Part shown: positions 17,208 through 25,545 of the stretch, piece by piece
Layout of the letters: each line of letters begins with the position of its first letter
Position numbering within the stretch: position 1 is the first letter of the stretch
Assembly (NCBI RefSeq): GCF_003568665.1
Contig: NZ_QXMH01000006.1
Coordinates: 1 to 64,000, forward strand
DNA length: 64,000 nucleotides
Source: Chitinophaga alhagiae
Lineage (GTDB): Bacteria > Bacteroidota > Bacteroidia > Chitinophagales > Chitinophagaceae
Direction: 5' to 3'
Made by a program: the position numbers and the translations under genes
The notes under the pieces: model-generated
Told to the model about the DNA's origin: nothing
Seen by the model: only the letters and a program-made list of their open reading frames with translations
The model's database searches: none

Positions 17208-19565
17208 TCATTCCGAACGCAGGCTTTTAGCCGGGTCCATCACCGCCGCCTTCACGGCCTGCAGGCTTACAGACAGCAGGGCAATGCAGATAGCGGCCAG
17301 CGCGGCCACGGCAAACATCCACCACTGCAGCTGTATGCGGTAGGCAAACCCGTTGAGCCAGGCATGCATGGCGTACCAGGCAATGGGGCAGGCTATTACG
17401 ATGGCGGCCAGCACCAGTTTAACAAAGTCTCCGGAAAGCAGCGCCACAATATTGGCAGCGGAGGCGCCCAGCACCTTGCGGATGCCTATCTCCTTCCATC
17501 GCCGCTCCGCTGTAAAGGCGGCCAGCCCTACCAGCCCCAGGCAGGAAATAAGGATGGCCAGCCCGGCAAAGTAGCCGGACAGTATAGACACTCTTTTTTC
17601 CGCATCGTACAACGCATTGTACGCGGCATCAAGAAACTTGTACTCAAAGGTATAACCGGGGTTGTAGCGGGTGTAAAACTGCTCCAGGCGGGCCACTGTT
17701 TCCCTTTCTTTACCGGGCGCTATTTTTACCAGTATGTTGGTAACGCCCCGGTTGGATATTTTGAGGAACAGGGGCGCCACCGCCTTGTGAAAAGATTCGA
17801 AATGATAATCTTTTACCACGCCGATCACCTGCCTGTCCTGCCCCCAGAGGTTCACCGTTTTGCCAACGGGGTGGCGGAGGCCCATTACCTTTACGCCGGC
17901 CTCGTTCAGGATGAGGGCGTTGCTGTCTGTAGGAAAGTCTTTCGAGAACATGCGCCCTTCCGCCATCTGCAAACCCAGCAACTCCATGGCGCCGAGGCCT
18001 ACGGTCACATTCTCGAACTTGATGATCTCGTCAGGCTTGCGGCCTGGCCAGTGAAGGCCTTCCGTAAAGCTATGGGTGCCCACCACAATATCGTCCATGC
18101 CAGACACGGCGGTTACGCCGGGTATGTTCCTCACCTCCGCCATAAAACTTTCCAGGTTATCCGCCAGGCGCCCGTCCCGCTGAAAATAAAGGGTGTTGCC
18201 GCGGTCGTACCCCAGTTGCTGCGTTTGCACGTAGTCGATCTGTTTGTACACTACCATAACGGCCACCATGAGCATAACAGACAGCGTGAACTGGAACACT
18301 ACCAGGCCCCGGCGCGTCCATAATTCCCCGAAGCTGGTATGCAGCCGGCCTTTCAGAATGGCCAGCGGGTTGAACCGGGAAAGGTACAGCGCGGGGTAGC
18401 TGCCCGCCACCAGGCCGGTTACGATCGTGATGGCCAGCAGCGCCGCAACAATGGGGCCGTTCAGCGCCAGGTGCAGCTCCTTGCCGGTGATACGGTTAAA
18501 CGGCGGCATCAGCGCCACTACCAGCAATAGGGCCACCAGCAGCGAAATGAACGCCATCAGCAGCGCTTCTCCCATATGCTGCGCAATGAGCGCGCGGCGG
18601 GTAACGCCCAGCGCTTTTTTGATGCCCACTTCCTTCAGCCGCCGGGATGCCTTGGCCGTGGAGAGGTTCATAAAATTGATGCAGGCAATGAGCAGAATGA
18701 ATACGGCCACAATAGAAAAAAGCCTGACATAGGCAATGCGGCCGCCGGTGAGCTGGCCGTTCTCGTAAGTACCATAGAGATACCTCTCGGCATAAGGTTT
18801 GAGGAACAGGGTGATGTTGGAACCGGGGTGCTTTGTTTTGACGAAGCCCGCGATCTTTTTGCTGACCTGCGCGGCGTTGGCGCCCTTGCGGAGTTTTACG
18901 TACGTGAGCGCGTTGTAATTGCCCCAATGCATGCTTTGCGGCAGCAGCTCCCTGATAATACCGGCAGACAGCGCAAAGTCGAACTGCATGGAAGAACTGG
19001 CCGGCACATCTTCAAACACGCCCGCCACGCCCGCCACGCCTTTGAACTCCCCGAGCTGCCAGGCAAAGGGCCGGCCTATGGCGTTTTCTGTGGTATGGAA
19101 GAGGCGGCGGGCCAGAGAGGCGGAGATCATCACGTCATTCCGGCCAGACCATTTTCCCTGCAGCACCGGGTAGGAAAAGATGGAAAAATAATCTTCAGAC
19201 ACAAATTGCCCTATTGCTTTCAGGGAGCGGTCACCGGTAGTGATGGTAAACTTTTCGTACCATGCCGGGTCTGTGGCAGACGCCGCCAGCTCCACCTCCG
19301 GTATTTCCGCTTTCAGGGCTTTGGCCAGCGGTTCAGGAGTGGCCCTCGCTGTTTCAATGCTATGGGCGTGCTGCATATGCTCCATTACCTGGTACAGCCG
19401 GTCCCCGTCCTGGTGGAACCGGTCTACCTGCAGCTCACTGTTCACCCAGAGGTAAATGAGCACCACGCAGGCAAGGCCCGTGGAAAGGCCCACCAGGTTG
19501 ATGAAGAACGAGTTCCTGGAACGCCTGAAATTCCTGAAAATGATGAGCAGGTTGTGTTTGAACAT
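17208..19565 (-). CDS. ABC transporter permease of the MacB/FtsX type
   Basis: 785 residues from the ATG at 19565. The longer frame to 19874 is rejected, because MFKHNLLIIFRNFRRSRNSFFINLVGLSTGLAC is the usual family start. A single N-terminal TM (about 20-42) is followed by a large periplasmic MacB_PCD domain, three TMs of the first FtsX domain (with STAKASRRLKEVGIKKALG), a second periplasmic domain and a final FtsX domain (AFTAERRWKEIGIRKVLGAS). This double-FtsX layout is widespread in Bacteroidota. No ATPase gene is adjacent, so the partner must be encoded elsewhere. Proteins of this type move lipoproteins, peptides or drugs or transmit mechanical force; the substrate is unknown. Confidence 0.87.
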   Translation of the reverse strand: MFKHNLLIIFRNFRRSRNSFFINLVGLSTGLACVVLIYLWVNSELQVDRFHQDGDRLYQVMEHMQHAHSIETARATPEPLAKALKAEIPEVELAASATDPAWYEKFTITTGDRSLKAIGQFVSEDYFSIFSYPVLQGKWSGRNDVMISASLARRLFHTTENAIGRPFAWQLGEFKGVAGVAGVFEDVPASSSMQFDFALSAGIIRELLPQSMHWGNYNALTYVKLRKGANAAQVSKKIAGFVKTKHPGSNITLFLKPYAERYLYGTYENGQLTGGRIAYVRLFSIVAVFILLIACINFMNLSTAKASRRLKEVGIKKALGVTRRALIAQHMGEALLMAFISLLVALLLVVALMPPFNRITGKELHLALNGPIVAALLAITIVTGLVAGSYPALYLSRFNPLAILKGRLHTSFGELWTRRGLVVFQFTLSVMLMVAVMVVYKQIDYVQTQQLGYDRGNTLYFQRDGRLADNLESFMAEVRNIPGVTAVSGMDDIVVGTHSFTEGLHWPGRKPDEIIKFENVTVGLGAMELLGLQMAEGRMFSKDFPTDSNALILNEAGVKVMGLRHPVGKTVNLWGQDRQVIGVVKDYHFESFHKAVAPLFLKISNRGVTNILVKIAPGKERETVARLEQFYTRYNPGYTFEYKFLDAAYNALYDAEKRVSILSGYFAGLAILISCLGLVGLAAFTAERRWKEIGIRKVLGASAANIVALLSGDFVKLVLAAIVIACPIAWYAMHAWLNGFAYRIQLQWWMFAVAALAAICIALLSVSLQAVKAAVMDPAKSLRSE

Positions 19566-19789
19566 GGCACGGTGGTTTAAGCGCGGGGAACAAGCCGCAA
19601 TAAAGCTGCCATATCCTTCAACCAGCCATGGTGGCTGCTGGCAGGAGCATACACCGGCGCCCGCCTGTTCACATGCGAACGCCGGTGTCCGGAAACGGAC
19701 AGTTGTGGCCCCCGCGCAAACGCACGGCAAGCGCCTCTTTGCCGGAAGCCCGCTGTTCATTACAAAACGCTGCCTTGCGGGTTTGCGCG

Positions 19790-19855
19790 TTACTTGTGCC
19801 GCCCTACCCTGTAATTGCCGGGTTACTTGTGCTGCCCTACCTTGTAATTGCCGGC
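19790..19855 (-). repeat. Tandem duplication of a 33-bp gene end including stop codon
   Basis: Bases 19823-19855 encode the last residues and stop of the carboxymuconolactone-decarboxylase-like protein (NYKVGQHK). Bases 19790-19822 are a copy differing at three positions, placed directly after the stop and reading NYRVGRHK plus stop. The copy is not translated as part of the gene. Confidence 0.85.
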
Positions 19856-20284
19856 CGGTGTGCCAAAGGAGCACATCAGCCTGTTCCAGGAATTGATCTG
19901 GGATACGGCCAGGCTCAGCAGGGCAATTTCGGGTTTGGAAAAGTGCTCCAGCAGTTCTTCATGCAGGTCTTCCGCGTGTTTTTCTTCTGATACAAAGGTG
20001 AGCCTTTCCGCAAAAGCCAGCACGGCCCGTTCTTTGGGACTGTAGTAAGGCGCTTCGCGCCAGGCGGGTACGGATATGAGGCGCTGTACCGTTTCCCCTT
20101 CATGCAGCGCCTCCTTATGGTGCATGTCCAGGCAATAGGCGCATCCGTTGATCTGCGATACGCGCGTGCGCATCAGTTCCAGGAGGCGCCGGTCCATGCC
20201 CGCATCATCTATATACTTTTGTACGTGGCGCATGGCGTCTATCAGGCCGGCGGGCAAATCTGCTGTGGTGATCCTTGTGTTCAT
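19823..20284 (-). CDS. Carboxymuconolactone decarboxylase/AhpD-like protein, partner of ECF41
   Basis: 153 residues with the AhpD-type redox motif Cys48-Ala-Tyr-Cys51-Leu-Asp-Met-His55 inside RTRVSQINGCAYCLDMHHKEA, and a conserved SQINSWNRL segment near the end. Proteins of this family reduce peroxides or act on lactone/thiol substrates. It lies directly downstream of an ECF41 sigma factor gene, the arrangement known for that group (carboxymuconolactone decarboxylase, oxidoreductase or epimerase partners). A matching promoter is found just before its start. A 33-bp duplicate of its 3' end follows. Confidence 0.9.
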   Translation of the reverse strand: MNTRITTADLPAGLIDAMRHVQKYIDDAGMDRRLLELMRTRVSQINGCAYCLDMHHKEALHEGETVQRLISVPAWREAPYYSPKERAVLAFAERLTFVSEEKHAEDLHEELLEHFSKPEIALLSLAVSQINSWNRLMCSFGTPAGNYKVGQHK

Positions 20285-20305
20285 CTGTTATATGTTTTGT
20301 ATAAA

Positions 20306-20332
20306 GACAAACCAATGGGGTTATGTGTGACA
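20306..20332 (-). promoter_or_regulatory. ECF41-type promoter for the AhpD-like gene
   Basis: On the minus strand TGTCACA (20332-20326), a 16-nt spacer and TGTC (20309-20306) match the published ECF41 target promoter form TGTCACA-N16-CGTC with one mismatch. The -10 part ends 21 bases before the start codon at 20284, and the -35 part begins 3 bases after the stop of the sigma factor gene. Confidence 0.75.
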
Positions 20333-20335
20333 GGA

Positions 20336-21211
20336 TCATGCTTTTTTCTCCAGCGCCCGCAGCTTGTCCGGGTTGCGCACAAAATACACGCCGCTGACGC
20401 CACCGTTTTTCAGCAGGAACACCTGGCAGTTCATCAGCTTTCCCTGCAGGTAATAGAACAGTGCGGGCTGGTGGTTCACGCTCCCGGCCTGTACTTCAGC
20501 GCCCAGGTAGAATTTGCCGAACATGCCCAGCAGCATGGCAGATACGTCCCGGATGCCATATACCGGTTTTTGCGCGGCGGCCACTTTGCCGCCGCCGTCT
20601 GAAATAGCGGTGATGTCTTCGTTCAGCAGCTTTTCCAGGCGCGCGGTATCTCCCTGCCTGATCACCCGCAGGTATTTGTCCAGGAAATCTTTGTGGGGCC
20701 GCGGGGGCGCGGCAACCGGCGGCGCCTGCAGCTTGTTGCGGGCGCGGCTCAGCAACTGCCGGGAGCCGGCGGCTGAAATATCCAGCGCGGCGGCTATTTC
20801 AGCGTGCCCGTAATGAAAGGCCTCCCGGAGAATGAACACGGCGCGCTCCCGGGCGTTCAGTTTTTCCAGCAGTACCAGTAGCGAGAAGTGAAGCACGTCG
20901 TTGCGGAGCAGCGCGGTATCCGGCTGGTGGGTAACCACCGGCTCCGGCAGCCATTGGCCGGGGTATTCCGTTCTTTTGCGCTGCTGCTGGCGGTTGATGG
21001 AGAGGTTGATAACGGTGCGCACCAGGTAGGCCCGCGGGTTGTCTACCGGCGCCGCCGCCTGCATGAAACGCAGGTAGGCATCCTGCACCATGTCACGCGC
21101 ATCTTCCAGGGAGCCGGTGATGTTATAGGCGTAGGTGGTCAATAAAGGCCGGAGCGAGTTTACATCGCTTTCAGCTCCTTCAGCTTTTGTATAGTGATCA
21201 GTCTCCTGCAT
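20336..21211 (-). CDS. ECF41-type extracytoplasmic function sigma factor (SigJ-like)
   Basis: 291 residues. Region 2 is at about 18-75 (YAYNITGSLEDARDMVQDAYLRF) and region 4 at about 115-162 (LNARERAVFILREAFHYGHAEIA, LLSRARNKL). They are joined by a linker containing WLPEP at 87-91. A C-terminal SnoaL-like extension (about 175-291) carries DGGGK at 205-209 and ends with NPDKL at 280-284. WLPEP, DGGGK and the fused SnoaL-like domain are the hallmarks of ECF41 factors, which are controlled by this extension rather than by an anti-sigma protein. The gene overlaps the 3' end of the class D beta-lactamase-like gene by 52 bases. Confidence 0.93.
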   Translation of the reverse strand: MQETDHYTKAEGAESDVNSLRPLLTTYAYNITGSLEDARDMVQDAYLRFMQAAAPVDNPRAYLVRTVINLSINRQQQRKRTEYPGQWLPEPVVTHQPDTALLRNDVLHFSLLVLLEKLNARERAVFILREAFHYGHAEIAAALDISAAGSRQLLSRARNKLQAPPVAAPPRPHKDFLDKYLRVIRQGDTARLEKLLNEDITAISDGGGKVAAAQKPVYGIRDVSAMLLGMFGKFYLGAEVQAGSVNHQPALFYYLQGKLMNCQVFLLKNGGVSGVYFVRNPDKLRALEKKA

Positions 21212-21930
21212 TTTGAAAAATCCGGGTTAATTACCTTGCGGTCTTTTACCAGCCGGGTGGCAAAAAAATAAACATTGTCTTTCTTTTCCAGGTAACCTAC
21301 CCACCAGCCGTAGTCGTTACCGTATACGCGCGTCCAGCCGGTTTTGGAGCGGATAACATGATCGTCCTTGCTTTCAGTGATCATGACGCGCTTCAGTATC
21401 TCGAAGCTGCGTTTGGAAAAGGGCAGCTTTTCTTCGTACACCTTTACCAGGAACTCCACCTGGTTGCGCGGCGAGACCTCAAAAGGGCCATAGTTCCAGA
21501 AGTCAGGGTCATTGCGGCTGAGATCGCCATTGCCGTAGCGGCAGGCCGTGAGGTAATGCCGGTAGCGCTCCTTCCCAATCTTTTTGGACAGCTCCATGAA
21601 TACCCAGCCGGCGGATACTTCAAACGCTTCTTTCACCGTCATGTCCTTATAAATGGAAGGCCGGTAACCGTACAGCGTTGTATCTGTATGGCCGGGCCAT
21701 TTCACCACCTCCATTTCGTCTTTGATAACGCCTGTTTCCAGGGCAATCAGGAGGTTGACCACCTTGAACGTGGAGGCGGGCAATGAGGTAACAAGGGCGT
21801 CTGCGGAATCTGTGAACGTCCACTGCTGCTGGCGGTAGTTATAAATAACGGTATTGCCGGGTATGTTACAGTGCTGGGCGCCAGCGGCCAGTGCCCGGCA
21901 GCATAAAAATAAAATGATCAGGCGCTGCAT
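21160..21930 (-). CDS. Class D beta-lactamase (OXA)-like protein with altered SxV motif
   Basis: 256 residues with a signal peptide (MQRLIILFLCCRALAAGAQ). Motifs: Ser53-Thr-Phe-Lys56 (nucleophile and Lys that is carbamylated in OXA enzymes), Tyr132-Gly-Asn134 (YGN), Lys196-Thr-Gly198 (KTG), and WWVGYLE after it. The second motif is normally SxV, but here it is Ser106-Ala-Gly108. The overall length and order match class D enzymes. It may hydrolyse beta-lactams or be a BlaR-sensor-like or penicillin-binding relative. It overlaps the ECF41 sigma factor gene by 52 bases, so the two are probably co-transcribed. Confidence 0.85.
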   Translation of the reverse strand: MQRLIILFLCCRALAAGAQHCNIPGNTVIYNYRQQQWTFTDSADALVTSLPASTFKVVNLLIALETGVIKDEMEVVKWPGHTDTTLYGYRPSIYKDMTVKEAFEVSAGWVFMELSKKIGKERYRHYLTACRYGNGDLSRNDPDFWNYGPFEVSPRNQVEFLVKVYEEKLPFSKRSFEILKRVMITESKDDHVIRSKTGWTRVYGNDYGWWVGYLEKKDNVYFFATRLVKDRKVINPDFSKCRRLITIQKLKELKAM

Positions 21931-22010
21931 GTCATCGGGTTAAATGACGCACAAAATAATAAAAATAGCAGCACGCGGGTGTGGAAGTTCTTACATACTC
22001 TGGGTAATTG

Positions 22011-22220
22011 TCAAAGTTCGTTCTCAATGGCAATACCCAGCTCTTTTGTAAAGCCCGTTTCATTGTCTGCGCCTTCCTCAAACCAGTGGCTGGCCCCTTC
22101 ATTGTCCTGCTTGCGGATGAGAAAGAGCGTACCACCGGGCAGTTCCACTATGAAGCTGTTCTCTGACTCCTGCTCCACCTTCACGTTGCTGCCTGCTATT
22201 GAAATATGAAAAACTCCCAT
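22011..22220 (-). CDS. Small hypothetical protein
   Basis: 69 residues, acidic, with no signal peptide or membrane segment. The chain MGVFHISIAGSNVKVEQESE followed by FIVELPGGTLFLIRKQD and HWFEEGADNETGFTKELG looks like a small beta-rich cytosolic domain. Codon use is like that of neighbours and it starts at an ATG, so it is probably real. I do not recognise a family. It lies 78 bases downstream of the M1 peptidase start on the same strand but in a separate unit. Confidence 0.55.
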   Translation of the reverse strand: MGVFHISIAGSNVKVEQESENSFIVELPGGTLFLIRKQDNEGASHWFEEGADNETGFTKELGIAIENEL

Positions 22221-22298
22221 GGTATGACTGTTTTTTCACCTGTGTACTACAAGCATTATGCCCTGAAATGCCGTTTTTATTGCATGGGGGCACTAAAA

Positions 22299-24236
22299 TC
22301 AGGAAGACGCCTTGTAAACGGCGCCGGTAACCGTTTTGCTCTCTATATAAAAGTTCTCCCTGTCTACCTTGAAGTCCTTTTCCGTCATGCCTTCCAGGGT
22401 GATGTGCTGCCATTCTTCCCTTGGCCGTATAACATCATAGCTGTTTCTGCCGGTTGTTACCCTTACCGGCATACTGAAGCCCTTCACGGCGCCATGCCAG
22501 CGGTAGTTCACCCGCAGCCCTCCGCGCTGTTTCTCAAATTGCAGCTGCAGCTCCGGCAAAGCGGCCCGGTGCAGGTATTGTTCAAAAAAGGGTTGCAGCG
22601 GAAGGCCTGTGCTTTCCATTATATAGTCCGTTACCTGGTCTGCCGTTACGGTCTGCAGGGCAAACTTTTCCTGTATGCCGCGCAGGGTGGCAAAAAACAG
22701 GGAATCGTTATTGACCATGATGCGGAGCATATGCAGCATGCGGCAGCCTTTGGCGTAAGCATCCCACACTTCATAGTGGATGTGGTTAACGTTGCGCACG
22801 CCGGTGATGGGCTCCCTGTTAACGCCTCCTTCTTTTGCCAGCCGCTGCAGCGCCGCCTTCTCCCCTTTTTCGTACGCTATCATGAGCATGGTAGCGTAAG
22901 TGGCAAAACTTTCGTGCAGCCAGAAATCAGCCATGTCCCGGCAGCTTACATTGTTGCCCCACCATTCATGCGCCACCTCGTGCCACAGCAGCTCCTTGAG
23001 CGCGGAGGTATCCCCGCCAAAACTCCCCAGGGCCACTATGCCCTGGTGCTCCATGGGGTACGGCGTTTCTATGAGGCGGAACCCGTCTGCCGGAAAGGGA
23101 TACGGGCCAAAAAGGCGTTCAAACTGCCGCAGCATGTCTTTCGCTTTGGCCAGCAGGAAGCGGGCCCTTTCCTCGCTGTAGGGCAGGTGATATATGTTCA
23201 TGGTGAGCGTATCCCCGTTGCGTACGTAGCGGTCGGTTATTTCCCGGTAGTCCCCGATGTTGACGGTAACATTGTAGTTATTGATGGGATAGGTCACCGC
23301 CCATTCCGTTCTTACCCGTTTATCCGGCAGGGTGATGCGGCTGCGCAGGCGGCCGTTGGAAATATTCTGCAGCCCTTCGGGCATGGTAACGCTGATGAGC
23401 ATGCTGTCCGGTTCGTCTGACAAATGGTCTTTATCGGGCCACCACAGGCTGGCGCCGGAGCCCTGGCAAACTACCTGGGCAAAGAGGCGGCCGTTATTGT
23501 CCCGCCGCCAGAGAAAGCCCCCGTTCATGGAAACATTCGGGTCAGGTTGCTGCGGTTTGCCATGATAATATACCCGCAGCTCTTCCATAGCGCCCGCGGG
23601 CACCATTGCCGGGAACTGCACCAGCACCGCGTCAAACTCGCGGCGGTACGGCAGGTGGCGGCCGCGGTACACGATACTGTCTACCGGCATGTTCTCATAC
23701 AGGTCTACCTGCAGCTCGCGGAAGGGCCGCACGGCGGTGTAGCGCATCAGCGTGCTGCCGCTTACCGTCTGCGCGTCCGGGTCAATGGCCACGTCCAGGT
23801 GATAATACTTTACGTCATAACAACTGCGGGCGGGCAGCAGCATGCCCCTCAACGTGTCTGCCCGGGTAAAACCGTTCTGGCGGTTGGGGGCGCGTTTGGC
23901 TTTGGGTACGTCTGTGGAATGGCTGATCCTGAAACATTCAAACCGGCCGTTCTGCTCAATGATCATTTTGTTGACATGGCCGGAAGGGTCCGCCACAAAT
24001 TCGACCAGGGCTTTCGGTTTTACTCCTTCCACCTGGTAGCGGCCGTCTGGCTGCAGCAACATGTTGGCGGCGCCCCGCCCCTGATCAGTAAATTGCAGGG
24101 AGTCTCCCTTATATGAAACAACAAAAAGCCGGAGAAGGTCAGCGTTCAACTGGTAGGAACCAGTGTAATCAGGTTGCTGGGCGGCGGCGGCAAGCGGAAG
24201 GCAGCAGATCAGCAGCAGGCATAAGCGTCTTGACAT
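22299..24236 (-). CDS. M1 family zinc metallopeptidase, secreted
   Basis: 645 residues with a signal peptide (about 1-19, ending LAAAAQ). The zinc site HEVAH is at His419-Glu420 and His423, with the third ligand Glu442 in WLHESFATY, the M1 spacing. YPMEHQGIVALGSFGG (about 393-408) takes the place of the exopeptidase GxMEN motif. The N-terminal beta-saddle domain spans about 135-330. The protein is probably a periplasmic aminopeptidase that trims peptides. A roughly 110-residue extra N-terminal part precedes the M1 domain and resembles the beta-strand domain found in several Bacteroidota M1 proteins. It is probably monocistronic, followed upstream by an AraC-type regulator gene. Confidence 0.9.
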   Translation of the reverse strand: MSRRLCLLLICCLPLAAAAQQPDYTGSYQLNADLLRLFVVSYKGDSLQFTDQGRGAANMLLQPDGRYQVEGVKPKALVEFVADPSGHVNKMIIEQNGRFECFRISHSTDVPKAKRAPNRQNGFTRADTLRGMLLPARSCYDVKYYHLDVAIDPDAQTVSGSTLMRYTAVRPFRELQVDLYENMPVDSIVYRGRHLPYRREFDAVLVQFPAMVPAGAMEELRVYYHGKPQQPDPNVSMNGGFLWRRDNNGRLFAQVVCQGSGASLWWPDKDHLSDEPDSMLISVTMPEGLQNISNGRLRSRITLPDKRVRTEWAVTYPINNYNVTVNIGDYREITDRYVRNGDTLTMNIYHLPYSEERARFLLAKAKDMLRQFERLFGPYPFPADGFRLIETPYPMEHQGIVALGSFGGDTSALKELLWHEVAHEWWGNNVSCRDMADFWLHESFATYATMLMIAYEKGEKAALQRLAKEGGVNREPITGVRNVNHIHYEVWDAYAKGCRMLHMLRIMVNNDSLFFATLRGIQEKFALQTVTADQVTDYIMESTGLPLQPFFEQYLHRAALPELQLQFEKQRGGLRVNYRWHGAVKGFSMPVRVTTGRNSYDVIRPREEWQHITLEGMTEKDFKVDRENFYIESKTVTGAVYKASS

Positions 24237-24310
24237 GGGTTCGCGTTTTTATGCTGCAAATCAATGAAAAAGCGCCTCCGCCACCTATTCAAATCCGGAT
24301 TTGAGCCTTG

Positions 24311-25447
24311 TCACGGCCGGTTTTGCAGATGAACAGCCTGATATTCCCGCGGTGTTTGGCCGGTGATGGCCTTAAAGGCGCGCTGAAAGGTGGGCTGGGA
24401 ATTAAAGCCGCATTCAAAGGCCATCCCGGTGAGTGTGAGGTGGTTGCTGGCGGGGTCTTTGATCCGTTCTTTCACGGCTTCCACCCGCCAGGTGTTCACG
24501 TATTCGTTAAACCCTTTCTGCAAACGCTGGTTCAGCACAGCGGAGAGCATTTTGGCCGGTACGCCGATGTGCGCGGCCAGGGCATTAGTGGTCAGCTCCG
24601 GGTCAAGGTACAGGCGCTGTTCCGCCATGGCTTTCTCCAGGGCGGTCACGCAGGCTTCCACCTCCGCGGGCGGCAACTGGTCATAAAAGGTCTGGGTCTT
24701 CTTTTGCTGGGCAATATAAATGACCCGGGTACGGTGGTAACCGGCAAAGCCCACCCAGTAAATGAACATCACCAAACAAACCTCTATCATATAATACTGC
24801 GGGCCGCCGCCAACACCAAAAACATACGCATACAGCAGGGTACCCGCCCAAAGGGCGCTGAACAGCGCCATCACCACCAACAGGGTTTTCAGCCAGCGCA
24901 TGATGATATCCGCCTCTTCCTCCACCCAGGCGCCGTTCCGGATATTGGCCGGCATCAGGCCACGGTATTCCCGGAAGGCGAGGAACAGGTAAACGGTGAA
25001 AAGCAATACGCTGAGCGGCTCCGCAAGGGCGCCATACCAGCCGTCCAGCCATTCGGGGTCTACCGGCACCGGTTTTTTATTGACCTGGCATACCCGTAAC
25101 ACAAACAATCCGATGCGGAAGGCCGCGCCGGCCAGTACGGGCAGGAAATGCCGCCAGGCCCTGCGAGCGGGCGGCCCCGCCCTGAACGACCGGAAGTACA
25201 GGTAAAAACTGGGGCCCAATCCGAAGATCAGCACAAAGGGGAACATGTCGAAAACAAAGAGGTACCGGTACAGCCCGGAGCTCCAGTTAAGGGTCTCAAA
25301 ACCGTTATAGCTGAGAATGAGAATGAAAAAAGCCAGCATCCTGTTCTGCTGCCTGTTATTGGATGGCGCGAACAATAGGAAAATACCGAAGAACAGGGCC
25401 TGCAGGGCGCCCAGCAGCACCACCAGCGAAAAGATATCCAGTTTCAT
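24311..25447 (-). CDS. Membrane-anchored AraC-family transcriptional regulator
   Basis: 378 residues. The first 235 or so contain about seven hydrophobic segments (FSLVVLLGALQALFFGIFLLF onward, split by short polar loops). The C-terminal 110 residues form an AraC/XylS DNA-binding domain with two helix-turn-helix motifs (LTTNALAAHIGVPAKMLSAVLN and LTLTGMAFECGFNSQPTFQRAFK, ending TGQTPREYQ). Such seven-TM AraC proteins are common in Bacteroidota and probably sense a ligand in or near the membrane. It is divergent from the pirin gene with 98 bases between the starts, so control of pirin is possible but unproven. Confidence 0.88.
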   Translation of the reverse strand: MKLDIFSLVVLLGALQALFFGIFLLFAPSNNRQQNRMLAFFILILSYNGFETLNWSSGLYRYLFVFDMFPFVLIFGLGPSFYLYFRSFRAGPPARRAWRHFLPVLAGAAFRIGLFVLRVCQVNKKPVPVDPEWLDGWYGALAEPLSVLLFTVYLFLAFREYRGLMPANIRNGAWVEEEADIIMRWLKTLLVVMALFSALWAGTLLYAYVFGVGGGPQYYMIEVCLVMFIYWVGFAGYHRTRVIYIAQQKKTQTFYDQLPPAEVEACVTALEKAMAEQRLYLDPELTTNALAAHIGVPAKMLSAVLNQRLQKGFNEYVNTWRVEAVKERIKDPASNHLTLTGMAFECGFNSQPTFQRAFKAITGQTPREYQAVHLQNRP

Positions 25448-25545
25448 CTATATTAAAGTACAAAGCGGTCTTAAAGATATTATTTTTTTTAGGCGGGCCA
25501 ATGTTTTAAATTCGTTAACCATTTGTTTTACAAACCATTAATTAT

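Noticed and set aside
19566..19874. N-terminal extension of the permease frame with a repeated QLQGRAAQVTR segment
   Set aside because: The family start MFKHNLLIIF is at 19565; the extension reads through the 33-bp duplicated end of the neighbouring gene in another frame.
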